Of a DNA stretch of 30,087 nt, positions 23,524-30,087 are shown in pieces. The first letter of the stretch is position 1, and every line of letters begins with the position of its first letter. Under the pieces are notes generated by a model. That model saw nothing but the letters and a program-made list of their open reading frames with translations. It had not been told where the DNA came from and made no database searches. A program made the position numbers and the translations under genes. The stretch is from JANMDR01 sp031376425 (GTDB lineage Bacteria > Pseudomonadota > Gammaproteobacteria > Burkholderiales > Usitatibacteraceae): positions 1 through 30,087 of the forward strand of contig JANMDR010000314.1 of NCBI GenBank assembly GCA_031376425.1. Reading direction: 5' to 3'.

Positions 23524-24036
23524 CTACAGACTGACTTCTAAAAATTTTGCGTTTTTCGTTAGGGCAACTACGTCTAATTCGTGCCAACGTGCACCTGCTG
23601 CATCTAAAAAAGTTGCGCGAACCCAACTTTTTCCTTCAACACCATTTGATTCTAGCGAAAACAATTCCGGATTACGTAAGCCCATCATGCGGCTGACCAT
23701 TAAGCCCGAGCCTTCTATTAGTTTTTCATGAATCAGCACAACGCGCCGTTCAACGTTGATAGGTGTTGCACTTGATCCTTGGAATTGCGAGAAATCAGCG
23801 ATGCTGTAGAGCTTGCCGCGAATGTTGCTAATGCCTTTAAACCAATCTTGCGTGAGTGGAATGGTAACTAAATTAGGCACGGGAATTACTTCGGAAACAT
23901 CGGCTAAATCTACGAACCAGTTTTCCGTACCAACCTGAAAACCAAGCTTACTAGACAGGGTTTTTTTAGTGGAAAGATCGCGCAATCGCTGCGCGAAATT
24001 CATTTGAAACTCTCTTAGGCTGGTCTTTCGTGCCAT
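23524..24036 (-). CDS. pilI: PilI: CheW-like coupling protein
   Basis: The product is 170 residues and consists of a single CheW domain that links the PilJ receptor tip to the PilL kinase in the cytoplasm. The opening 'MARKTSLREFQMNFAQRL' is characteristic of betaproteobacterial PilI. The CheW core reads 'SKLGFQVGTENWFVDLADVS', then 'EVIPVP' and 'WFKGISNIRGKLYSIADFSQ', where the N-I-R-G motif is the receptor/kinase contact seen in CheW proteins. An internal ATG (24003) has a better AAGAGAG site, but starting there would drop the conserved N-terminus. The gap to pilJ is about 150 bases and AT-rich. Confidence 0.93.
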   Translation of the reverse strand: MARKTSLREFQMNFAQRLRDLSTKKTLSSKLGFQVGTENWFVDLADVSEVIPVPNLVTIPLTQDWFKGISNIRGKLYSIADFSQFQGSSATPINVERRVVLIHEKLIEGSGLMVSRMMGLRNPELFSLESNGVEGKSWVRATFLDAAGARWHELDVVALTKNAKFLEVSL

Positions 24037-24087
24037 ATGGTTTGCCGAGTTCTGTTAGGTTGGTCGGAGAATCTAAACTAGCGCGAA

Positions 24088-24453
24088 CTAGCCTAGTGCT
24101 TTAATTTTAGTGAGTAATTCTGTCGCATTTACGGGTTTGACTAGATAGTCTTTTGCGCCTTGGCGCATGCCCCAAATTTTGTCCGTTTCTTGATCTTTAG
24201 TGGTGCAGATAAAAACCGGTACATGCTTAGTTGTTTCCTCGCGCGTGATTGCGCGTGTTGCCTGAAAACCGTTTAAGCCTGGCATCACGACATCCATTAA
24301 TATAAGGTCAGGAATATCGGCTTTCGCTTTTTCCACACCTTCTTCACCGCTCACTGCAAAAGTGACGGTATAGCCCGCTTTGGTGAGCGTGCTTTCTAAA
24401 AAAGCACGTTCGGTTGGAGAATCGTCAACGATTAAAATTTTCTTGATTGGCAT
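24088..24453 (-). CDS. pilH: PilH: single-domain response regulator
   Basis: The product is 121 residues, a stand-alone CheY-like receiver. Acidic pocket residues are Asp10-Asp11 ('ILIVDDSPTERAFLE'), the phospho-acceptor is Asp54 ('LILMDVVMPGLNGFQATRA'), then Thr in 'FICTTKD' and Lys in 'YLVKPVNATELL'. 'DDSPTERAFLESTL' and the closeness to pilG identify it as PilH, the regulator that acts on the retraction side or as a phosphate sink for PilL. The ribosome-binding site AGGA is about 8 bases before the ATG. The gap upstream to pilG is 175 bases, enough for an internal promoter, but I cannot pick one. Confidence 0.95.
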   Translation of the reverse strand: MPIKKILIVDDSPTERAFLESTLTKAGYTVTFAVSGEEGVEKAKADIPDLILMDVVMPGLNGFQATRAITREETTKHVPVFICTTKDQETDKIWGMRQGAKDYLVKPVNATELLTKIKALG

Positions 24454-24628
24454 ATTGTATTTCCTAACTCGGAAGATATTGAAGCAAAAAGCGGTTAGCA
24501 GAAAGGATCAAAGACGACGACTAAAGTTACATGAATGTAGCAACTACGCAAAGCGATTGAATGAAGAACTTACCTAAACTGCGGGCAAAAGCATGTTAAT
24601 TATTGTCAAGCGGTGGGTTTTACGGCAC

Positions 24629-25024
24629 CTACGGTGTTGGCGTGTTGCCAATATGGTCTTCAACAGCACGCAACAGGCTATCTTTGGAAAACGGTTTCGT
24701 TAAATAAAAGTCTGAACCCACCATGCGTCCGCGCGCACGATCAAATAAACTATCTTTACTGGATAACATAATCACGGGAATAACGCCGAATTTGCCATTT
24801 TTCTTGATGAGGGAACAAGTTTGATAACCATCAAGTCGCGGCATCATTATGTCAACAAAAATCAAATCAGGTTGATGGTCTGCAATCTTCGCGAGCGCAT
24901 CAAAGCCGTTTTCGGCCAAAATGACTTGGCATCCTGCCTGCATCAGAAAAATTTCTGCGCTCCGGCGGATCGTGTTGCTGTCGTCAATTACCATGACGCG
25001 AATACCTGCCAAACTTTTGGACAC
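24629..25024 (-). CDS. pilG: PilG: single-domain response regulator
   Basis: The product is 131 residues. The frame begins at GTG 25024, with GGAGG ten bases upstream, a slightly long spacing. Receiver features are Asp14-Asp15 in 'VMVIDDSNTIRRSAE', phospho-acceptor Asp58 in 'DLIFVDIMMPRLDGYQT', then Ser-Ser in 'VIMLSSKDSLFDRARG' and Lys in 'FYLTKPFSKD'. 'DDSNTIRRSAEIFL' is diagnostic for PilG. In studied systems, phospho-PilG acts toward pilus extension (PilB) and cAMP signalling. It is the first gene of the pil chemosensory operon, so the promoter should lie in 25025-25326. Confidence 0.95.
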   Translation of the reverse strand: MSKSLAGIRVMVIDDSNTIRRSAEIFLMQAGCQVILAENGFDALAKIADHQPDLIFVDIMMPRLDGYQTCSLIKKNGKFGVIPVIMLSSKDSLFDRARGRMVGSDFYLTKPFSKDSLLRAVEDHIGNTPTP

Positions 25025-25326
25025 AGCTGAGAAACCTCCATTGCCCCAATCACGTCAATCAGTGCAATTAACAATTGCATGCTTGGTTTGGGAGCCTTGT
25101 TGTAGTTTTGTTACTTTTCTATTTGATCAACCCAAATAGATTGAGTGCTGCATTGCAGTATGACTTTATCCACATCGTCATAGAAGATTACCGTTTTTTT
25201 CTGTGTTCAACAAGCGCAAAGCGGTTATTTCAAGCCAACTTTGCTAAAAACTCAATCGTTTACGGCTAAAAGTTAATGTATTTCATCAACTAATATGTAC
25301 TTGCGTGGGAGCGGTGGATGTTTTCG
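25025..25326 (-). other. Non-coding gap upstream of pilG
   Basis: This is about 300 bases of AT-rich sequence between the rubredoxin stop and the pilG start, both genes on the minus strand. It should contain the pil operon promoter, but I found no -35/-10 pair convincing enough to mark. The clearest structure is the dyad at 25118-25140. No gene or RNA gene is seen. Confidence 0.5.
25118..25140. promoter_or_regulatory. Perfect 8-bp dyad upstream of pilG (candidate operator)
   Basis: TCTATTTG (25118-25125) and CAAATAGA (25133-25140) form a perfect inverted repeat with a 7-base spacer, about 95 bases upstream of the pilG start. It lacks GC pairs and a T tract, so it looks more like a protein-binding dyad than a terminator. 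No regulator can be named. Confidence 0.35.
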
Positions 25327-25527
25327 CTAAATTTCCACCATTTCAAAATCTTCCTTTCGCGCCCCGCATTCTGGACAGCACCAGCCTAGCGGAACATCGT
25401 CCCAGCGGGTTCCTGCGGCAATACCATCCTCGGGCCAACCTATTGCCTCTTCGTAAATAAGACCACAGACTAGACACATCCACGATTTCATTGATTTGCT
25501 TACTGCCGCATTTTCTTGCAGATTCAT
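25327..25527 (-). CDS. Rubredoxin
   Basis: The product is 66 residues, a small one-iron electron carrier of the cytoplasm. The two metal-binding knuckles are complete: 'MCLVCGLIYEEAIGWPEDG' (Cys-x-x-Cys) and 'GWCCPECGARKEDFEMVEI', of which the second and third cysteines provide C-P-x-C-G. 'WDDVPLGWCCPECGARKEDF' is a near-perfect family signature. ATG 25527 has AAGGA seven bases upstream. An internal ATG 36 bases further in would give a more typical 54-residue protein but has no good site. The partner reductase is not in the window. Its position between thiD and pilG is a recurring betaproteobacterial arrangement. Confidence 0.95.
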   Translation of the reverse strand: MNLQENAAVSKSMKSWMCLVCGLIYEEAIGWPEDGIAAGTRWDDVPLGWCCPECGARKEDFEMVEI

Positions 25528-25817
25528 TCGTGCATCCTTAAAATTATCGGTGGTACCAAAGCGTCGGCTTTAGTTCGTGACGCTCGCAGGCGGTGGGACG
25601 TGGTGTACTATGTATCCATTGCGCTGCACCGATTGATTAATGCTAATGATACTGAAGTTTTCGCCAAGCTTTCGTCAAACGCTAATCGTTAACCTCGAAT
25701 AAGCTAAATTTTCAAGTGACAGCAATCCAACACGTCCAATATACAGTTGCATAGTTACAGAATTTAAACGCTGAACTAACTAATAGGCAAATCGTTTTTA
25801 CAGTTTATCCTTACTTT

Positions 25818-26747
25818 ATGTCTCAATCTGCACCGCGAAATAGTCAAAACAGGTATGCCCTGCCCGCTGTACTCACATTTTCAGCTACCGATCCATCCGG
25901 CGGCGCGGGGATGCAAGCTGATCTTTTAACCTTATCGAGCATGGGTTGTCATGCGCTTTCGGTTATTACTGCTATCACGGTACAAGATACCGCCGGTGTT
26001 GAAGCAATTCACTGTTTTGACGCGGACTGGGTAGCTGATCAGGCGCGTTGCATTTTAGAAGATGTACCAGTGGCAGCATTTAAGTTAGGTGTGATGGGTA
26101 GTGTTGAAAACTTACAAGTGATAGCTGAAATTGTGGCTGATTACCCGCATGTCCCGCTGGTGTTTGATCCGGTGTTGGCAAGTGCGCGCGGCGATGAATT
26201 TAGCTCCCAAGCTATGATCGCCGCTATGCGCGAAATGATCATACCGCAATGCACCATCATTACCCCCAATACCCCCGAATTACGGCGCTTAGCGGATGAA
26301 GACGATGATGATATCGTCTCCATTCATATGGAAATTTTATCTAAGCGCTTGCTAGAAATGGGTTGTGAATACGTGCTCGTCACAGGCACCCATGAAAACA
26401 CGGCGGATGTGGTGAATAGCCTTTATGGAATTGGTGGCCGGATTCGCGCTGATAGCTGGAAACGGCTACCGCAAAGCTATCATGGTTCAGGCTGCACCCT
26501 AGCTTCAGCAGTCGCTGCTACCATGGCGCGTGGTTTGGATATACCTGATGCGGTATTAGAGGCACAGGAATATACATGGCAAACTTTGCGTGCGGGCTAT
26601 CGCCCCGGTATGGCCCAGTTTGTACCTGATCGCATGTTCTGGGCGCGTGACGAAATGGATGACGAGGGCAACGACGATAGCGGCGCTAAGGAGGCCAATG
26701 AGGCATCTAATAATGCCATCGAGTCGGGTTTGCTCGGTTCAGTTTGA
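25818..26747 (+). CDS. thiD: Hydroxymethylpyrimidine/phosphomethylpyrimidine kinase
   Basis: The product is 309 residues. It phosphorylates HMP and then HMP-phosphate to HMP-pyrophosphate in thiamine biosynthesis in the cytoplasm. The ribokinase-fold signature begins 'LTFSATDPSGGAGMQADLLT' (D-P-S-G-G-A-G substrate site), continues 'VITAITVQDTAGV' and 'LVFDPVLASARGD', and ends with the anion-hole motif 'YHGSGCTLASAVAATMARG'. The C-terminus extends about 35 residues beyond the usual end with an Asp/Glu/Asn-rich tail ('DEMDDEGNDDSGAKE') that looks disordered. The 290-base space before it, shared with the divergent rubredoxin, shows no TPP-riboswitch core. It is one base away from thiE, so the two are co-transcribed. 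Confidence 0.95.
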   Translation: MSQSAPRNSQNRYALPAVLTFSATDPSGGAGMQADLLTLSSMGCHALSVITAITVQDTAGVEAIHCFDADWVADQARCILEDVPVAAFKLGVMGSVENLQVIAEIVADYPHVPLVFDPVLASARGDEFSSQAMIAAMREMIIPQCTIITPNTPELRRLADEDDDDIVSIHMEILSKRLLEMGCEYVLVTGTHENTADVVNSLYGIGGRIRADSWKRLPQSYHGSGCTLASAVAATMARGLDIPDAVLEAQEYTWQTLRAGYRPGMAQFVPDRMFWARDEMDDEGNDDSGAKEANEASNNAIESGLLGSV

Positions 26748-26748
26748 G

Positions 26749-27417
26749 ATGATGCTAAACGCCTTGGCAACAGCATCAACAACAATGACTGAGTCTGCTG
26801 GAAAGTCCTATATTCATGGTCTTTATGCGGTAACACCAGAACTGCATGATGATGCTTTGCTGCTTAGTGTAGTTGAGCAAGCGCTGTCTGGGGGCGTGCG
26901 TTTATTGCAATACCGCCACAAAAATTTGCCGCCTGCACAGCTAATGCATCAGGCTTTAGCTATTCAAGCCTTGTGCCGGCAAGCCGGTGCGCTTTATATC
27001 GTCAATGATTCAGCGGCATTTGCGGCGCAAATTGGTGCTTCAGCTTGTCATTTAGGAAAAACCGATGGCACCTTGGCAGAAGCGCGTGTCGCGCTCCCAC
27101 AGGGCATCATTGGTGTTTCTTGCTATAACGATATTGCGCGTGCGCAGGTGTTGGCAAGCCAAGGCGCTAATTATTTAGCGTTTGGCGCTGCTTTTCCATC
27201 TACCGTAAAGCCTAATGCACCTCATGCAGCATTAACGGTGTTTCGTGAAGCACGGGCGGCGTTGAAACTACCTATCGTCGCCATTGGTGGTATCACATTG
27301 GCGAATGCACCAGCGCTTATTGATGCTGGTGTGGACGCTATTGCGGTGATTAGTGATTTATTTTCTGCGCCAAATATAGAAACCCGTGCACGGGAATTCT
27401 CCAACCTTTTTAACTAA
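26749..27417 (+). CDS. thiE: Thiamine-phosphate synthase
   Basis: The product is 222 residues from ATG 26749, one base after the thiD stop (a second ATG follows at 26752). It couples HMP-pyrophosphate with thiazole phosphate to thiamine phosphate. TIM-barrel motifs are 'GLYAVTPELHDD', 'GGVRLLQYRHKNLP' (pyrophosphate/thiazole site), 'IVNDSAAFAAQIGASACHLG' followed by K-T-D, 'IGVSCYN', 'YLAFGAAFPSTVKPNAP' and 'VAIGGITLANAPALIDAGVD'. There is no good ribosome-binding site, so translation is probably coupled to thiD. The frame stays open upstream inside thiD, but that part is not homologous. The true start could also be ATG 26785, since the first 12 residues are low-complexity. Confidence 0.94.
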   Translation: MMLNALATASTTMTESAGKSYIHGLYAVTPELHDDALLLSVVEQALSGGVRLLQYRHKNLPPAQLMHQALAIQALCRQAGALYIVNDSAAFAAQIGASACHLGKTDGTLAEARVALPQGIIGVSCYNDIARAQVLASQGANYLAFGAAFPSTVKPNAPHAALTVFREARAALKLPIVAIGGITLANAPALIDAGVDAIAVISDLFSAPNIETRAREFSNLFN

Positions 27418-27437
27418 TTTTTATACTGAGTAGAAAC

Positions 27438-28724
27438 ATGTTTAATACGAGCGAAAAGCTGTTTGCCAAATCCCAACAATACATTCCGGGCGGTGTTAAC
27501 TCTCCTGTGCGAGCCTTCCGCGCTGTGGGCGGCACACCGATATTCTTTGAGCGTGGTCTAGGGGCTTACTTGTGGGATGTTGATGGCAATAAGTTTATCG
27601 ATTATGTTGGTTCATGGGGTCCTGCAGTATTGGGCCATGCGCATCCGGTTGTGGTGAAAGCGGTGCAAGATCGGGCGGCTTTGGGTATGAGTTTTGGTGC
27701 CCCTACCGCGCTTGAAGCGGAAATTGCGGAGCGTATTTGCACACTTATGCCCGCCATTGAGCAAATACGGTTGGTAAGCTCTGGCACCGAAGCCACAATG
27801 AGCGCTATTCGATTAGCGCGAGGCGCAACGGGGCGCAGCAAAATAGTGAAGTTTGAAGGTTGCTATCATGGTCACGGCGATGCGTTGTTAGTCAAGGCCG
27901 GTTCCGGTGCCCTCACCTTTGGTAACCCCAGCTCTGCAGGGGTACCTGCGGAAGTTGCGGCCCATACTATCGTGCTTTCATTTAATGACGAAGCAGAGCT
28001 AGAGGCTGCCTTTGCAAAAATCGGCAACGAACTCGCGGCCGTGATTATCGAGCCTATTGCGGGCAATATGAATTTTGTTGTGCCAGCGATAAGCTACCTT
28101 AAGAAATTGCGTGAGCTATGCACCAAACACGGCACCATTTTGATTTTTGACGAAGTAATGACGGGCTTTCGCGTTGGTCTGCAAGGCGTGCAGGGCTTAA
28201 CGGGCATTAAGCCTGACTTAACCACGTTGGGTAAAGTAATCGGCGGCGGCATGCCCATGGGGGCATTCGGTGGCCGACGTGACGTGATGGCGCATTTGGC
28301 ACCATTGGGTGCGGTGTATCAAGCGGGCACGTTATCGGGTAATCCGGTAGCGGTTACGGCAGGGTTAGCCACCTTAGAACTCGTGAGTAAACTAGGCTTT
28401 TATGAAGCGCTTGGGGGGATGACCAAAGCGTTAATAACCGGCTTGAGCCAAGCTGCGAGTGACGCTGGTTTCGCTTTTTCGGGTGCTAGTGAGGGCGGCA
28501 TGTTCGGTTTATTTTTTCGTGGAACACCGCCTAAAAGCTTTGCGGAAGTCATGGAATCGGATAAAGACAAATTTAATTTATTTTTTCACGCAATGCTCAA
28601 ACGCGGTATATATCTGGCACCATCAGCATTTGAAGCGGGATTTGTCTCTGCTGCACATACCCAAGCTGACATTGATCACACTGTAGCGATGGCACGTGAG
28701 GCGTTTGCAGAAATTAAAAAATAG
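27438..28724 (+). CDS. hemL: Glutamate-1-semialdehyde 2,1-aminomutase
   Basis: The product is 428 residues, normal length. This PLP enzyme converts glutamate-1-semialdehyde to 5-aminolevulinate, the tetrapyrrole precursor, in the cytoplasm. The opening 'KSQQYIPGGVNSPVRAF' is diagnostic. 'RLVSSGTEATMSAIRLARG' binds PLP phosphate, 'FEGCYHGHGDALLV' stacks on the cofactor, and 'ILIFDEVMTGFRV' holds the PLP Asp. Lys266 in 'TLGKVIGGGMPMGAFGG' is the Schiff-base lysine, equivalent to E. coli Lys265. It starts 20 bases after thiE and is likely in the same transcript. Confidence 0.97.
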   Translation: MFNTSEKLFAKSQQYIPGGVNSPVRAFRAVGGTPIFFERGLGAYLWDVDGNKFIDYVGSWGPAVLGHAHPVVVKAVQDRAALGMSFGAPTALEAEIAERICTLMPAIEQIRLVSSGTEATMSAIRLARGATGRSKIVKFEGCYHGHGDALLVKAGSGALTFGNPSSAGVPAEVAAHTIVLSFNDEAELEAAFAKIGNELAAVIIEPIAGNMNFVVPAISYLKKLRELCTKHGTILIFDEVMTGFRVGLQGVQGLTGIKPDLTTLGKVIGGGMPMGAFGGRRDVMAHLAPLGAVYQAGTLSGNPVAVTAGLATLELVSKLGFYEALGGMTKALITGLSQAASDAGFAFSGASEGGMFGLFFRGTPPKSFAEVMESDKDKFNLFFHAMLKRGIYLAPSAFEAGFVSAAHTQADIDHTVAMAREAFAEIKK

Positions 28725-28777
28725 TCTGTTGTTAGCTTGTCGTCAGCCTGTAGTTTTAAGAGGAAAACCAGAAGCCA

Positions 28778-30067
28778 ATGAAGCTTCGTGCCACCATCGA
28801 AAACATCGCCTTAGCAGGCATTGTGTTAACGGCTGTTGCGTTAGCGGGCGCGTCGCTGGTAGCGATTCGCGCGACCGAAAATTTGATCGACGGCAATGTG
28901 CAAATACTGGATGCGCATCGCGTTACTTCAAGTTTGGAAGCCATTCGCTTTCAAGCTGCCGTGGTAGATACCAGCATGCAGTCCTATGTCATTACCGGTG
29001 CCGATAAAGAATTGGCACCGTTACAAAAAGGCATTGTTGAACTGCAAACTGAGCTGCTTAATTTGCGCACTAAATCGACTACATTTCCGGTGCTGGCTAA
29101 ACAATTTGGCGAGCTAGAAACAGCGGTAAGTGGGCTGATAAAACAAGAAAGCCTCACCGTAAAAACGCGCCGTGAAATTGGCTTTGAAGCGGCAAAAGTA
29201 GATGTTGCACGCCACAAAGACGATGTGTTTCAATTGCGCGTCCAACAAAATATTCAAACCACATTAGAAGCGATGCAGCGTGAATTTGATGCGCTACAAG
29301 CTGCGCAAGAAAAGATTGGCACCAATGTCCGCAAAACATTGTTGGCATTGGCAACATCGGCCATTTTGTTACTGATCTTCTTATACGGCACATTAAAGCG
29401 CTTAAGCGAAGGCCAGCGTGAAACCCAAGCACGCTTAGCGCATCAAGCCTCACACGATGCGCTTACCGGCCTTTACAATCGAGCGGCAGTATTAGCAAAA
29501 ATAGAGGATTTGGTGCACCCGGTTGGCGCAGCCGCACCGGTTACAGATAGCACCTTCGCGGTGCTGCTATTGGACTTAGACGGCTTTAAAAATGTGAACG
29601 ATACCGCAGGCCATGATGTTGGCGATAAATTGCTTTGCGCCGTTTCAAAACGGCTGTTAGAAACCCTGCGTTATCATGACTTCATCGCCCGCCTTGGTGG
29701 GGATGAATTTTTAGTTGTCATCGATGGTGCTAGCCTCACCACACAGGTTACCCAGTTTACGCAAAATACTAAAAACATCCACCGTACGCGCAGCATCCCG
29801 AATACAAAAGTGATTGAGGATTTGGCACTGCGCGTGGGTAAAAAATTAGTTGCCGCACTCGCTGTGGATTATCCGCTACCTACCAGCACCGGTTCGTATA
29901 CCGCGCGCATTACCACCAGTGTTGGTGTTAGTATTTTTCCAAGCCACGGAGCTGATCCTGAAGAACTGTTGAAGCGTGCCGATTTAGCGCTTTACGAAGC
30001 CAAGCATGCGGGGCGCAATTGCGTGAAGGTGTATGAAGAAGGCTTTAGAGGTAGTTCAAGGATTTAG
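28778..30067 (+). CDS. CHASE3-type sensor diguanylate cyclase (GGDEF)
   Basis: The product is 429 residues. It makes the second messenger cyclic di-GMP from GTP. TM1 is at about 10-30 ('GIVLTAVALAGASLVAI'). The periplasmic helical domain at about 32-185 has the 'SSLEAIRFQAAVVDTSMQSY' then 'VITGADKEL' pattern typical of CHASE3. TM2 is at about 190-206 ('LATSAILLLIFLYG'), followed by a short coiled linker and the GGDEF domain ('HDALTGLYNRAAVLAKI' onward). The active site is 'GGDEF' at 307-311, with metal-binding 'LLLDLDGFKNVND' upstream. The I-site R298-Y-H-D301 lies five residues before the active motif, so product inhibition by c-di-GMP is expected. No EAL domain is present. It follows hemL by 53 bases and may share its transcript or have its own promoter. 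Confidence 0.94.
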   Translation: MKLRATIENIALAGIVLTAVALAGASLVAIRATENLIDGNVQILDAHRVTSSLEAIRFQAAVVDTSMQSYVITGADKELAPLQKGIVELQTELLNLRTKSTTFPVLAKQFGELETAVSGLIKQESLTVKTRREIGFEAAKVDVARHKDDVFQLRVQQNIQTTLEAMQREFDALQAAQEKIGTNVRKTLLALATSAILLLIFLYGTLKRLSEGQRETQARLAHQASHDALTGLYNRAAVLAKIEDLVHPVGAAAPVTDSTFAVLLLDLDGFKNVNDTAGHDVGDKLLCAVSKRLLETLRYHDFIARLGGDEFLVVIDGASLTTQVTQFTQNTKNIHRTRSIPNTKVIEDLALRVGKKLVAALAVDYPLPTSTGSYTARITTSVGVSIFPSHGADPEELLKRADLALYEAKHAGRNCVKVYEEGFRGSSRI

Positions 30068-30087
30068 TTTATGTGCGTGCTAGCGGT

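Noticed and set aside
24454..24628. TTGACA on the minus strand between pilG and pilH as an internal promoter
   Set aside because: No acceptable -10 hexamer at 16-18 bases spacing.
25528..25817. Possible TPP riboswitch upstream of thiD
   Set aside because: I looked for the CTGAGA and ACC-TGA-TCTGG-type thi-box core on the thiD strand and did not find it.
30030..30062. Weak resemblance to the hairpin repeat (TGAAGAAGGCTTTAG...) at the end of the diguanylate cyclase gene
   Set aside because: It needs a gap to align, has poor arm pairing and lies in coding sequence; probably chance.

Overview
The window looks like chromosome from a betaproteobacterium, most likely Burkholderiales and perhaps Oxalobacteraceae-like. 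The basis is family knowledge plus gene order: hemL, thiE, thiD and a rubredoxin beside a pilG-pilH-pilI-pilJ-pilL chemosensory cluster, together with the flavour of the proteins. No rRNA or other phylogenetic marker is present, so genus cannot be called. I see no tRNA, rRNA, CRISPR array, prophage or intact insertion sequence.

Region 1 (1-5.5 kb) is a loose accessory stretch. It holds the end of an NmrA-like reductase, an unrecognised exported protein, a small unknown ORF, a 43-codon scrap of a short-chain dehydrogenase, an AhpD/carboxymuconolactone-decarboxylase-type gene broken by two single-base deletions, a secreted class-C-beta-lactamase-type serine hydrolase, and a VOC/PhnB-like protein. 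Between these genes lies a family of about 33-bp palindromic repeats. I count seven copies between 0.4 and 8.2 kb, mostly just 3' of genes, and one sits in frame inside the neighbouring kinase gene.

Region 2 (5.5-13.6 kb) is a putative signalling/secretion module. A TIGR02999-like ECF sigma factor and a membrane-anchored Ser/Thr kinase form a two-gene operon with overlapping stop/start codons. Divergent from it are a large exported Kelch + NHL + DUF5648 protein and an overlapping exported partner of unknown family. The sigma factor lacks the usual acidic patch in region 2.2 and carries Ser/Thr there, as expected for a sigma factor controlled by phosphorylation. A strong bidirectional terminator at 13.63-13.67 kb closes this region.

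Region 3 (13.7-25.0 kb, minus strand) is the Pil-Chp twitching-motility chemosensory operon, transcribed pilG, pilH, pilI, pilJ, pilL. PilL is a 2387-residue CheA-like hybrid kinase whose long linkers contain three Gly/Ala-rich hydrophobic stretches. PilJ has an unusual cytoplasmic N-terminal extension of about 110 residues. No pilK (CheR) or chpB (CheB) is present.

Region 4 (25.3-30.1 kb) holds a rubredoxin on the minus strand and, divergently, thiD-thiE-hemL (thiamine and tetrapyrrole biosynthesis), followed by a CHASE3-type sensor diguanylate cyclase with intact GGDEF and I-site motifs.
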